DNA from: Pandoraea norimbergensis
GTDB taxonomy: Bacteria > Pseudomonadota > Gammaproteobacteria > Burkholderiales > Burkholderiaceae
Direction of reading: 5' to 3'
NCBI RefSeq assembly: GCF_001465545.3
Contig: NZ_CP013480.3
Coordinates: forward strand, 3,472,001 to 3,536,000
DNA length: 64,000 nt
Position 1 is the first letter of the stretch, and each line of letters begins with the position of its first letter. Positions 9,774 to 16,776 of this stretch are shown piece by piece. Position numbers and translations under genes: made by a program. The notes beneath the pieces were generated by a model. It was not told where the DNA came from. It saw only the letters and a program-made list of their open reading frames with translations, and made no database searches.

Positions 9774-10382
9774 TCAATGCGAATGGTGGTTGCTGTTGCC
9801 GCCGCCGTCCATGATGGTGCCGGATGCGTCGATGTTGCCCTGCACGCCGATGTTGCCCTCGACCGAAACGCCAGAACCGCCGGAAACGGCCAAGCCGCCC
9901 TTGCCGACGATGGCGCCATCCACGGTGAGGTTTCCGGTGACGTGCGTATCGTCCGCCTGCACCGTGGCCGAAGGGGCCTGCACCGTCACATGGGAACCGG
10001 ACTTGATGAGCACGTCGCCCTGCGCAATCAGGTTCATCAGCGCATCGGCAAGCAACTCCATGTTGGCATGGTGCCAGCGCCGCCAGCCCGTCGAATTTCC
10101 TGCCTGCGGGTTCCGATAGCCGGTGATGATGGGGTAGCGGGCGTCGCCGCCGATGAACGCCACCCAGACGGTATCGCCCGCCGTGATTTCGACCTCGGTA
10201 GCGTTCGCGCCGGCGCGCGACTTGTCGCCCAGGGAATACTCGATCTCGGCCAGCGGCAGCACGTCGCCGCCGTCGGTCAGGCCCGGAATCTCCACGCGGC
10301 ACATGCGCGCGCCCGCGTCGTAGCCGCGCACGATGGCGGGATAGCGGCCAGGCCAGAAGCCGTAGGTTTCGCCCGCCTTCAT
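9774..10382 (-). CDS. Baseplate spike protein, gpV-like
   Basis: 202 residues. The N-terminal half resembles the OB-fold domain of P2 gpV-type spikes (PGRYPAIVRGYD..RVEIPGLTDGGD, then DTVWVAFIGGDARYPIITGY). The C-terminal half is a repetitive beta-helix stretch rich in Val, Gly, Asp and Thr. The protein ends in NHHSH, giving an HxH motif at the extreme C-terminus; in P2 gpV and phi92 gp138 such histidines bind iron at the membrane-piercing tip. Its start overlaps the stop of the upstream baseplate gene by 4 bases. It is one subunit of the trimeric needle that punctures the outer membrane during sheath contraction. Confidence 0.85.
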   Translation of the reverse strand: MKAGETYGFWPGRYPAIVRGYDAGARMCRVEIPGLTDGGDVLPLAEIEYSLGDKSRAGANATEVEITAGDTVWVAFIGGDARYPIITGYRNPQAGNSTGWRRWHHANMELLADALMNLIAQGDVLIKSGSHVTVQAPSATVQADDTHVTGNLTVDGAIVGKGGLAVSGGSGVSVEGNIGVQGNIDASGTIMDGGGNSNHHSH

Positions 10383-11275
10383 TCTTCGAGGCTCCCCACC
10401 CAGAGCCGGGTATAGGCTTCCTGCTGGCCGCCGTCGTCCGTGCCGCTGCCGAAGACGTGGGCCGCCGTGATGACGGCCAGCTTCGCGCCGCCGGCGTAGG
10501 CGATCAGGTCGCCGGCCACGACATTCCCTCGCATGGTTGTCCGCGAGGTCTTGCGATGCACCAGGCAGCGCGTCATGTTGCGCAGGCGCTGGGCGTCCTT
10601 GAATGGGGAGTAGCGCACCGCGCGCGGCTTGTCGCGGTTGCCGAACACAGCCGCGCCGGATGCGGCCAGCGAGAAGAACCAGGGCACGGTATGCCGTTCT
10701 AGGAAGCCGCTTTCCACGTCCTCGCTGGTGTTGTCGGGCAGGGTCAGCACCGTGGCCTGCTTGAACAGGTCGCCCAGTCGGACGAATTGCAGCTTGCCGT
10801 TCTTCCAGCGCACCGCGCCGCCCTCTTCCTGAAGCACGCGGGCAATATGGAAGGTCGGGGTGTCGCCCACGGGGCAATAGAAGCGCGGCACGGGGAAGTC
10901 GGCATCCACGCCATTGATGGTCGCGCCGGCGGCCCGATAGATGGCGGCCAGCGAGGCGTTCTCTTTGATGATGGCGCGCTGGCGCACGTAGGCCGCGCCC
11001 TGGCAGGCATCCAGCAGCGCGGTCACGCTGTACGCCTCCATGTCACGCTGCCCCTGGGAAGAGCGCCCGGCGATGCGCTTGGACTTGACGATGCGCAGCG
11101 CGTCGCCTCCGACGTTCAACACCTGGCCCTCGGCCAACCGCTTGTCCAGCCCGTCGTCGCCGGCCCGGATCTCGGCTTCCAGCGTCAGGGGAATAGGGGA
11201 AAGGTCGGAGCGTAGCGTGGCGGACTTGATGAGGTCGCCGCGAAGCTGCTTACCGTCGGCGAAGGTCACGATCAC
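10379..11275 (-). CDS. Baseplate/tail protein upstream of spike, gpD-like by position
   Basis: 298 residues, with an N-terminus typical of tail hub proteins (MIVTFADGKQLRGDLIKSATLRSDLSPIPLTLEAEIR in outline) and a beta-rich C-terminus (GNVVAGDLIAYAGGAKLAVITAAHVFGSG). Sequence identity to a known hub family is not clear to me. The order hub-then-spike and the 4-base overlap with the spike gene are the main support. Expected role: part of the central baseplate hub that carries the spike. Confidence 0.55.
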   Translation of the reverse strand: MIVTFADGKQLRGDLIKSATLRSDLSPIPLTLEAEIRAGDDGLDKRLAEGQVLNVGGDALRIVKSKRIAGRSSQGQRDMEAYSVTALLDACQGAAYVRQRAIIKENASLAAIYRAAGATINGVDADFPVPRFYCPVGDTPTFHIARVLQEEGGAVRWKNGKLQFVRLGDLFKQATVLTLPDNTSEDVESGFLERHTVPWFFSLAASGAAVFGNRDKPRAVRYSPFKDAQRLRNMTRCLVHRKTSRTTMRGNVVAGDLIAYAGGAKLAVITAAHVFGSGTDDGGQQEAYTRLWVGSLEE

Positions 11276-11277
11276 GG

Positions 11278-11661
11278 CTACACCGTCAGGATGGGTTGAA
11301 AGAAAGCCCTATGCGGCATTTCCGCTTCGGTCTGGGCGATGTCGCCAGCAATCTCGCTGGCGCTGCGCCCGAAGGGATCGACACCCATGCCGCGCGAGGC
11401 TTCGAGCTGCAAGGCCGTCTCACGCTCGACGTACAGCAGGAACAGGGGGCGAATCAGCGCCCATTCGGGGTCGGTGATTTCCAGGTCGCCATTGATGGCC
11501 GGCACCGGGTCGGCGTTCTCGCGCGCGCGGATGACGGCATACCCGGCATAGAACCGGGTAGCCGCCATTGCCTGCGCAAGTACCGTTTCCTCGTCCAGCA
11601 GATTGCCGGCGGGGCGCTCTTGCGTGGCGAACTGCGTAGCCAGCGCGGAGAGCGTCGTCAT
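11278..11661 (-). CDS. Tail/baseplate-associated protein, unknown
   Basis: 127 residues, mostly helical. It contains a segment describing a layered domain (EITDPEWALIRPLFLLYVERETALQLEASRGMG) that I have seen only in phage structural contexts. There is no signal or membrane segment. It overlaps the upstream tube-like gene by one base and is followed 2 bases later by the hub-like gene, so it is translationally coupled to baseplate genes. Function unknown; a baseplate assembly or chaperone role is plausible. Confidence 0.6.
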   Translation of the reverse strand: MTTLSALATQFATQERPAGNLLDEETVLAQAMAATRFYAGYAVIRARENADPVPAINGDLEITDPEWALIRPLFLLYVERETALQLEASRGMGVDPFGRSASEIAGDIAQTEAEMPHRAFFQPILTV

Positions 11662-12161
11662 TAGCGGTAGTCGTTCGAGTTGCCGGCGCCGATTTCGCCG
11701 AAGTAGTGGAAGAACGCCGTGCCGGTAATCATCAGCACCTGCGAGCGGTTCTCCCAGTCGCGGTCGGGGTCATCCACTTGGATGAAGCAATCGACGATGC
11801 GCTTGACGCGAAGGTACTGCTGCGGCGTGCCCTCGTACACCTTGGCGTTGAAGTAGCCGCCCTTGGCGATGAGATTCACCAGCATCTGATCGACGCTGCC
11901 GGCCACATCTTCCAGCAGGGAGATTTGGCCCTGGTGGGCGATCTTGATTTGCTGGGCCTGGTACATCATCGAGCCCAGCGGCATCGGCACTTCGATTTCG
12001 CCGGCGGGCGCGGTCTGCGGCCACGGGAACTGCTTGCACTTGAGCCAGCTTTGCTCGAAGCCTTCGATTTCCAGGGAGAAGTCGCTGGAAATGGCCTTCG
12101 CGCCCAGGGCGCGGGTCGCGTCGTAGTGCCCCTTCAAAAGGGCAGAAGTAGAAACGGTCAT
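11661..12161 (-). CDS. Tail tube-like protein
   Basis: 166 residues, close to the size of T4 gp19-type tube proteins (~163). The layout fits the tube fold: FSLEIEGFEQSWLKCKQFPWP, then PMPLGSMMYQAQQIKIAHQGQI, and a C-terminal strand VLMITGTAFFHYFGE. The ATG at 12161 was chosen because it has an AAAGGACAA ribosome site; upstream starts give arginine-rich nonsense. It lies between the lysis cassette and the hub/spike genes rather than next to the sheath, so it could instead be a baseplate tube-initiator. Assignment is by fold pattern only. Confidence 0.5.
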   Translation of the reverse strand: MTVSTSALLKGHYDATRALGAKAISSDFSLEIEGFEQSWLKCKQFPWPQTAPAGEIEVPMPLGSMMYQAQQIKIAHQGQISLLEDVAGSVDQMLVNLIAKGGYFNAKVYEGTPQQYLRVKRIVDCFIQVDDPDRDWENRSQVLMITGTAFFHYFGEIGAGNSNDYR

Positions 12162-12243
12162 GTCGTTGTCCTTTCGTAGGGGATAGAGACGTACATAGGC
12201 ACTGTATGGCACGCCCTGCCCAGCACCCGGCGCAGTTTTCCGC

Positions 12244-12516
12244 CTACTGACAAGCCAGAATGGCCGCTTCCAGCTCGGCCTCGTAGCCCTGGCGCTGCTT
12301 GCGCTCTGCGCGCAGGGCCGCCATCTGGCGGAAGACGGTGGAGCCCAGCGGAAGCGCCTCGACAGCGTAGGCCGGCTTCGTCGGAGCGGACACCTTGCAC
12401 GGGACAGGAACAGGGACAAGCACCTGCTGCACGTCGGGCGCGCGCTGCGCGGGCGCGGCGCACCCGGCAAGGCAGGTCAGCGCAGCAAGGGCGATGGTGA
12501 GGATGACGGTCTTCAT
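12244..12516 (-). CDS. Rz1-like outer-membrane lipoprotein spanin
   Basis: 90 residues beginning MKTVILTIALAALTCLAGC: a lipoprotein signal peptide with lipobox LAGC (Cys19). The mature part is proline-rich near its start (VPVPVP), as in Rz1 o-spanins. The ATG overlaps the Rz stop by 4 bases. Together with Rz it would bridge the envelope and fuse the two membranes in the last step of lysis. Unlike lambda, Rz1 is not embedded inside Rz but only abuts it. Confidence 0.85.
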   Translation of the reverse strand: MKTVILTIALAALTCLAGCAAPAQRAPDVQQVLVPVPVPCKVSAPTKPAYAVEALPLGSTVFRQMAALRAERKQRQGYEAELEAAILACQ

Positions 12517-12926
12517 GGCTTCCCTCGCTCGGTCTTCAGTTCGGCGTCGAACGCGGCGGACGCGGCGGCGCACTCGTTGGCGCCGACTGGCGGCTGGGAC
12601 TGCAAGATGCTCGCGGCCTGCGCCTGGTAGCCGGCGGATTCGGTCTTCGCCTTGTCGGCGGCGGCCTTGGCCTGCTGCTCGCGCTCGGCGGCCTGCGCAA
12701 CCAGCTTCGTGAGTTCGTCGTTCTGCTTCTGCGCGGCGACGGCGACGGCGTTGTAGGACTGCTCGAAGGAATCGGCGCGGTCGTTGGCCGCCTTCAGTTG
12801 CGTTTCCAGCGCGGACACCTTGGGCGAGTAGTAGGCGGACGTGGCCTTGTAGCCAAGCCCAATACCCACGGCGATCATGGCAATGACGCCCAGCGCCTTC
12901 CAGAGCAAGGGATTGAGCGGGTTCAT
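12513..12926 (-). CDS. Rz-like inner-membrane spanin
   Basis: 137 residues with one N-terminal transmembrane helix (ALGVIAMIAVGIGLGYKATSAYY), then a long Ala/Gln/Lys/Glu coiled coil (about residues 35-110), the standard i-spanin architecture. The start at 12926 overlaps the holin stop by 4 bases. The C-terminus overlaps the Rz1 start. The pairing, size and topology make the call secure even though spanin sequences diverge quickly. Confidence 0.85.
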   Translation of the reverse strand: MNPLNPLLWKALGVIAMIAVGIGLGYKATSAYYSPKVSALETQLKAANDRADSFEQSYNAVAVAAQKQNDELTKLVAQAAEREQQAKAAADKAKTESAGYQAQAASILQSQPPVGANECAAASAAFDAELKTERGKP

Positions 12927-13168
12927 TGCGCCTCGCCTCCCGGCGCGTGCTCCTTGGGCTTGCTCTTGTCGCCCATGAGATACACGCCCAGGCCACCGAC
13001 GAGGGAGCCGAAGCCGATGCCGAACGCCTGCATGTCGAAGTCCTTGCCCTGGGCGATCACGCCCCACGCAGCCAGGACGATGAACGCGGCGATGCCGACA
13101 ATGGCGGCAACCCGCCCCGTTTCCAGCGTCTCGCCGTCGTAGTCGGTGATGAGATCCTTGAGCGACAT
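12923..13168 (-). CDS. Holin, two transmembrane helices
   Basis: 81 residues with two hydrophobic helices (VAAIVGIAAFIVLAAWGVIA and FGIGFGSLVGGLGVYLMG) separated by a short polar loop. The C-terminus is charged (DKSKPKEHAPG). The ATG at 13168 has GAAAGGGG about 5 bases upstream; another ATG 27 bases earlier is less well placed. It sits between endolysin and Rz in a compact lysis cassette, so it should form the inner-membrane lesion that releases the endolysin. Confidence 0.8.
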   Translation of the reverse strand: MSLKDLITDYDGETLETGRVAAIVGIAAFIVLAAWGVIAQGKDFDMQAFGIGFGSLVGGLGVYLMGDKSKPKEHAPGGEAQ

Positions 13169-13187
13169 ATCATGCCCCTTTCTGCCG

Positions 13188-13805
13188 TCAGGCAAGTTCC
13201 GTGTCGTGCCGCTCGAAGGCAGCGGCCATCTTGGTGTCGTACTTGTTGGCCGCGTAGTTCGGGCCGTTGTAGTTCTTGGCGAACTTCGCCCAGTCCTGCG
13301 CCTTCAGCGCCGACCAGATGGCCGGGTTCGCTTTCACGAAACGCACGAAGGCGTCCAGTTGTGCGGCCTCGTCCCGGTACATGGCATTGATGAACTCCTG
13401 CACGGAGCCGTAGCCCAGCAGTTGCCAGTGGAAGCCCATGATCTGGAACAGACCCCAGCTCGCCGATTCCAGCGCGCAGGCCCGGTGAATCTTCGCCGCC
13501 TCGTCCAGGCGGTCACACTCGGCGACGCCGCCACGGTATCCGCCGGGCGTCGCATTGACGACGCCGGGGTGGCTCTTGGCGTAGGTTTCGGTCAGTTGCG
13601 GGCCGATGGCGTCCTTCAGGCGGCGGTACATGATGTGCCGCTCGAACAGGATGACGGGGCGGCCATCGTCGAAGAAGCCGGAGCCACGGCTTTCTACTTC
13701 GGTGACGGCCTTCACCGCCGCCACGGGCACGGACAGCAGCAGCGCGGCTTTCTGGAAGTCGGCGGGAATAAGTCGTTTGGATTCAGGCGTCGCCATATCA
13801 GCCAC
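13188..13805 (-). CDS. Endolysin, DUF3380-type N-acetylmuramidase
   Basis: 205 residues. It shows the DUF3380 signature: AVKAVTEVESRGSGF (about 31-44, with the presumed catalytic Glu36/Glu38), then ILFERHIMY (52-60), ESASWGLFQIMGFHW, and a C-terminal FAKNYNGPNYAANKYD. No signal peptide, so it needs the holin to reach the cell wall. It overlaps the upstream membrane-protein gene by 8 bases and precedes the holin gene by 19 bases. The expected role is cleavage of the peptidoglycan glycan chain at lysis. Confidence 0.9.
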   Translation of the reverse strand: MADMATPESKRLIPADFQKAALLLSVPVAAVKAVTEVESRGSGFFDDGRPVILFERHIMYRRLKDAIGPQLTETYAKSHPGVVNATPGGYRGGVAECDRLDEAAKIHRACALESASWGLFQIMGFHWQLLGYGSVQEFINAMYRDEAAQLDAFVRFVKANPAIWSALKAQDWAKFAKNYNGPNYAANKYDTKMAAAFERHDTELA

Positions 13806-14157
13806 CCTTCTTGAATTTGTCCGTCATGCCCTGGATCAGGTCGTAGTAGTCGCGCTGCAACTCTTCGCGCGTCGGCGGCTCTACGCCATCGCACTCGCAA
13901 CGACTGATGTATGCCATGCACTTCGTGACGAAGCCGAAGATGTGGTTTCGCGCCGCCTCGACCTCGGCAAGGCGTTCGTCCAAGTCCTCCACGCGCTTCT
14001 GCAAGCGGGTGAAGGCGTCGCGGTCAGAGGCGTCGGCCTTGAGGGTCACAGCATCCTTGCTGACGCGAAGGCCAATCCATCGAAGGATCGTGAAGCCCAG
14101 CAGCGCCAGGCCGGCAATGCCGCCTGCTTTCTGTTCGGGTGGAAGTCCGTCCAGCAT
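13798..14157 (-). CDS. Membrane-anchored coiled-coil phage protein
   Basis: 119 residues. One N-terminal hydrophobic helix (GGIAGLALLGFTILRWIGL) is followed by a coiled coil (DAFTRLQKRVEDLDERLAEVEAARN). Three cysteines cluster near residues 80-90 (CMAYISRCECDG). Placed directly before the endolysin and overlapping it, so it may be an accessory lysis protein (antiholin or second holin-like), but no family is recognised. Confidence 0.55.
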   Translation of the reverse strand: MLDGLPPEQKAGGIAGLALLGFTILRWIGLRVSKDAVTLKADASDRDAFTRLQKRVEDLDERLAEVEAARNHIFGFVTKCMAYISRCECDGVEPPTREELQRDYYDLIQGMTDKFKKGG

Positions 14158-14159
14158 CC

Positions 14160-14387
14160 TTACATCCTCCGACGGGCAAGCACCTTCCCGAGATTGCCAA
14201 TGGAGCGAATCACGGTGTTCAGGCGATCAACGGTTGCGGCTTGCGTTTTCAACTCGGCTTCCTTTCCTTTCTTCCAGTCCTCGAAGGGCTTACCCTCGAA
14301 GAACCGTTTAGCGACGCTGGGCTGCATCGCCAAGGCTTCGTTCAGTGATGTGGATGAATATAGGGTGAGGCTAGATGCCGTCCCCAT
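14160..14387 (-). CDS. Small basic phage protein, unknown
   Basis: 75 residues, lysine/arginine-rich (KRFFEGKPFEDWKKGKEAELKTQ ... GKVLARRRM) and helical. The first ATG (14387) lies inside the end of the upstream gene in another frame; an internal ATG at 14327 is an alternative start. It sits where tail assembly chaperones can occur, but no tape measure gene follows. Function unknown. Confidence 0.45.
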   Translation of the reverse strand: MGTASSLTLYSSTSLNEALAMQPSVAKRFFEGKPFEDWKKGKEAELKTQAATVDRLNTVIRSIGNLGKVLARRRM

Positions 14388-15144
14388 CAGGTTTTCCGAC
14401 CAACTCGCGCGCCATTCGGGAGAGACAGGAATGAACCGGAAATCGGGCCGGAGGCAAGTTGCTTGCCGCCCCTCCTTTCGGCATAGCCACGATGCCGTCC
14501 TCGGTAAATTCCAGCTTGAAGAAGTGGTGCAGCTTGTCGCGGCCTTCCAGGTACAAGCCCATCAGCCGCGTGAAGTCGCTGTCCGGGTAGCCCTTCAGCA
14601 CGCGCACGCGCGACAGCAGGTATTCGTCGAATGCGCCCTCGCCGTCGGCGGCCTCCGGCGCTTCCTCGCCGGTGCGCAGTAGTTGCGCAGCCATCGCGCC
14701 GAACAACCAGTGCAGACGGCCAGAAAGGCCCTCGACCTCGCCTACCATGCGCTCGATGGATTCAGCCATCGCGCCGGTGAGGTGTCGGACGTGCCAGGTG
14801 TCGCCGCCGACCTCGCCCACCTCGACGGCCTGCACCGAAGTCTGGATGTCGGCTTCGCCTTGCAGGTAGTCCGAGTAGCGCCCCGCGCCCAGCGAGAAGT
14901 CGGGGCCGTCCTCGGTCGTGGCGGAAAGGTAGTGGCAGACGGCCAGGATGCGCTCCTGCACCGTCCAGCGGGCCGGGTCATCGACGCCACCCTTCGACGC
15001 ATCGACGGCAGCGCGCAGGAAGGCCGTGGTGCTGGCTTCTTCCATGTGGCCGGGCATGGCGGCCAGGGCCAGCGAATCGCCGATGGACAGTTCGCGCAGT
15101 TGCAGCGTCAAGCGTCGCGTGCGAAGTGGGGGAAAGTAGATCAT
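14371..15144 (-). CDS. Tail/baseplate-region protein, unknown
   Basis: 257 residues beginning MIYFPPLRTRRLTLQLRELS. Mixed alpha/beta with an acidic, alanine-rich middle (EEAPEAADGEGAFDEYLLSRVRVLKG). No catalytic motif. It is 14 bases downstream of another structural gene and is likely part of the tail or baseplate module. It may be an assembly factor, because virion proteins of this size usually show more beta structure. I do not recognise the family. Confidence 0.6.
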   Translation of the reverse strand: MIYFPPLRTRRLTLQLRELSIGDSLALAAMPGHMEEASTTAFLRAAVDASKGGVDDPARWTVQERILAVCHYLSATTEDGPDFSLGAGRYSDYLQGEADIQTSVQAVEVGEVGGDTWHVRHLTGAMAESIERMVGEVEGLSGRLHWLFGAMAAQLLRTGEEAPEAADGEGAFDEYLLSRVRVLKGYPDSDFTRLMGLYLEGRDKLHHFFKLEFTEDGIVAMPKGGAASNLPPARFPVHSCLSRMARELVGKPDGDGI

Positions 15145-15158
15145 GGGGTCTGGTGCTC

Positions 15159-15983
15159 CTACGTGAGGCTGACTTTCTGGGAATTCGCCCAGTCCTTGCG
15201 GTCAAGGGCGGTCAGCGTGCAGAGGGTCATGGGCACGGCGAGCTCGACGTACTGGCCGTTCGCATCCACGGGGGAGTTCATGGGCATACCGATGGACTCG
15301 ATCACCAGTGGCGAGTAGGTACGGCCCTTGAACTTCATGGCGACGCGCGTGGGCGACTTCGACGGCATCAGGGCTTCGACATAGCCCATGTCACCCTTCG
15401 TCGTCTCGGCGGCGCGCGCCAGCAGGGAGCCATCCTTCGAGAGCTCGATGGGCAAGGCCCACTCCATCAGCTTGTTGAACGGGGCTTCGACCTCGCTTGC
15501 CGGGTCGCGCCAAGCGCGGAACAGGGCCACCACCTGGATCTTCACCGGCGGCATCCCGTTGAAAACCTGCGTGCTGTTCAGCTTCGTGATGCCGGTGCGC
15601 CCCTCGAATTGCTTGAGGAAGTCGTTGGACTTCTGCTGGGCGCTGCCCTCCGTCTTCGTCCCCGACTTGTTGCCGGGCAGCATGACATCGACGATGGGCT
15701 GAAGCGCGCCGGACTGAAGCATCGCCATGAGCGCCGGGGCCTTCGATTCCGGCCCGGCCTGCTCGAACGGGCTCTGCCAGTTCAGCACCATTTCCATATT
15801 CGCCTCGGTCAGCGGCGCGAGCACGGTGGCCGCGTCGCTCTGCGAGGTGCGCCCCCAGGAATCGTCGCCGGTCTTGACCACCTCGTAGAAGCTGGCGATC
15901 AGGTGCGGCGAAAGCCCGTCCCAGAGAGAGGACAGGCCGCCGCCTACCAGTGTGGGCGGGAGAATGGAAGGGATGTTTGGCAT
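15159..15983 (-). CDS. Tail/baseplate structural protein, unknown
   Basis: 274 residues. The centre carries a tube-like beta pattern (FEGRTGITKLNSTQVFNGMPPVKIQVVALFRAWRD, then MPSKSPTRVAMKFKGRTYSPLVIESIGMPMNSPVD in outline), reminiscent of myovirus tail-tube initiator or gp48/gp54-like baseplate proteins. It is preceded by a minus-strand terminator that separates it from the acidic EF-hand gene, so it begins a new transcription segment. The functional label is inference from position and fold pattern. Confidence 0.5.
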   Translation of the reverse strand: MPNIPSILPPTLVGGGLSSLWDGLSPHLIASFYEVVKTGDDSWGRTSQSDAATVLAPLTEANMEMVLNWQSPFEQAGPESKAPALMAMLQSGALQPIVDVMLPGNKSGTKTEGSAQQKSNDFLKQFEGRTGITKLNSTQVFNGMPPVKIQVVALFRAWRDPASEVEAPFNKLMEWALPIELSKDGSLLARAAETTKGDMGYVEALMPSKSPTRVAMKFKGRTYSPLVIESIGMPMNSPVDANGQYVELAVPMTLCTLTALDRKDWANSQKVSLT

Positions 15984-15985
15984 AG

Positions 15986-16021
15986 AATAAAAAGGGCGCT
16001 ACCGCTCTCGCAGCAGCGCCC
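15986..16021 (-). terminator. Rho-independent terminator, minus strand
   Basis: Read on the minus strand, GGGCGCT and AGCGCCC form a 7-base stem followed by a run of five T and an AT-rich tail. It lies 29 bases past the stop of the EF-hand gene and just before the next structural gene's start, so it would reduce read-through from the capsid/sheath block into the baseplate/lysis block. Confidence 0.7.
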
Positions 16022-16049
16022 AAGGCCCCATCATGGCAAGGAGAACTTC

Positions 16050-16736
16050 TTACTTCAGGCCCGCGCGCTGGCGGATGCGCATGGACTTCATGCGGCGCAT
16101 CATCGCCCCGGCGGAATGGCTCTTCATGCGCGCCTTGCGGATCGCCACCTTCTGCTTGGCAGACAGGCGGACGTGGCCGGAGATACGCTTGTTGATGCGC
16201 ACCTTCTTCCCGCCACGGATGACCACCTTCTTGCGGTAGGCAGCGTCCAGCGCAGGCTCTTGGTCGTCGTCGGAGAACACGAAGGCGTCGATGTCATCGC
16301 CGGCGCCGTCTTCGCCATCGGGCAGCACGGATGCCACCAGGTCGCGCACGCGGTCGGCGGCCTCGCCGTCCCAGTCGTTCAGCAGCGCGCCGGCGTCCTC
16401 TTCGGACACGCCGCACTTCACGAGGTAGTCCCAGGCGGTGTTGAGCGCCACTTGCAGGACGCCCTGCTCGTCTTCGGTGATGTCGCCGTCCTTGTTGGCA
16501 TCGGCGATACCCACGAAGAGAGCCATCAGGCGGTCGGCGTAGCTTTCGCCATCGTCCAGGTCGTCGGTTTCTGCCCATTGCTGGACGGCGGCCACAGCCG
16601 ACACGGAAATGTCGGCGATGGTGTAGTCGTCGGCGCCGGACAGCTTCGGCTCCTTGTCGTCGGCGCTGTCCAGCGTCTTCTTGGCAGCGGGATCCGGGCG
16701 CTTGAGCGCGCCACGCAGCATTTCAGTCACGTTCAT
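16050..16736 (-). CDS. Sheath-adjacent protein with an EF-hand calcium loop
   Basis: 228 residues with an acidic N-terminal two thirds and a strongly basic C-terminus (KKVVIRGGKKVRINKRISG; RIRQRAGLK). Residues 79-90, DANKDGDITEDE, match the 12-residue EF-hand loop at every canonical ligand position (1, 3, 5, 9, 12, Gly6, Ile8). It lies directly downstream of the tail sheath gene, where tube or tail-assembly genes usually sit. The ORF is well supported; function is unknown. The charge asymmetry could suit DNA or virion packing, and calcium binding could control tail assembly or stability. Confidence 0.65.
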   Translation of the reverse strand: MNVTEMLRGALKRPDPAAKKTLDSADDKEPKLSGADDYTIADISVSAVAAVQQWAETDDLDDGESYADRLMALFVGIADANKDGDITEDEQGVLQVALNTAWDYLVKCGVSEEDAGALLNDWDGEAADRVRDLVASVLPDGEDGAGDDIDAFVFSDDDQEPALDAAYRKKVVIRGGKKVRINKRISGHVRLSAKQKVAIRKARMKSHSAGAMMRRMKSMRIRQRAGLK

Positions 16737-16776
16737 GGTTTTGCTTCCTTTCCTCTATACGGTTTGCGGGTGGCGG

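Noticed and set aside
14371..14387. Programmed frameshift (G/GT-type tail chaperone) at the overlap of two tail-region genes
   Set aside because: The overlap has GGAAAACC, but the downstream frame is +1, not the -1 reached by a typical slippery site, and no tape measure gene follows.
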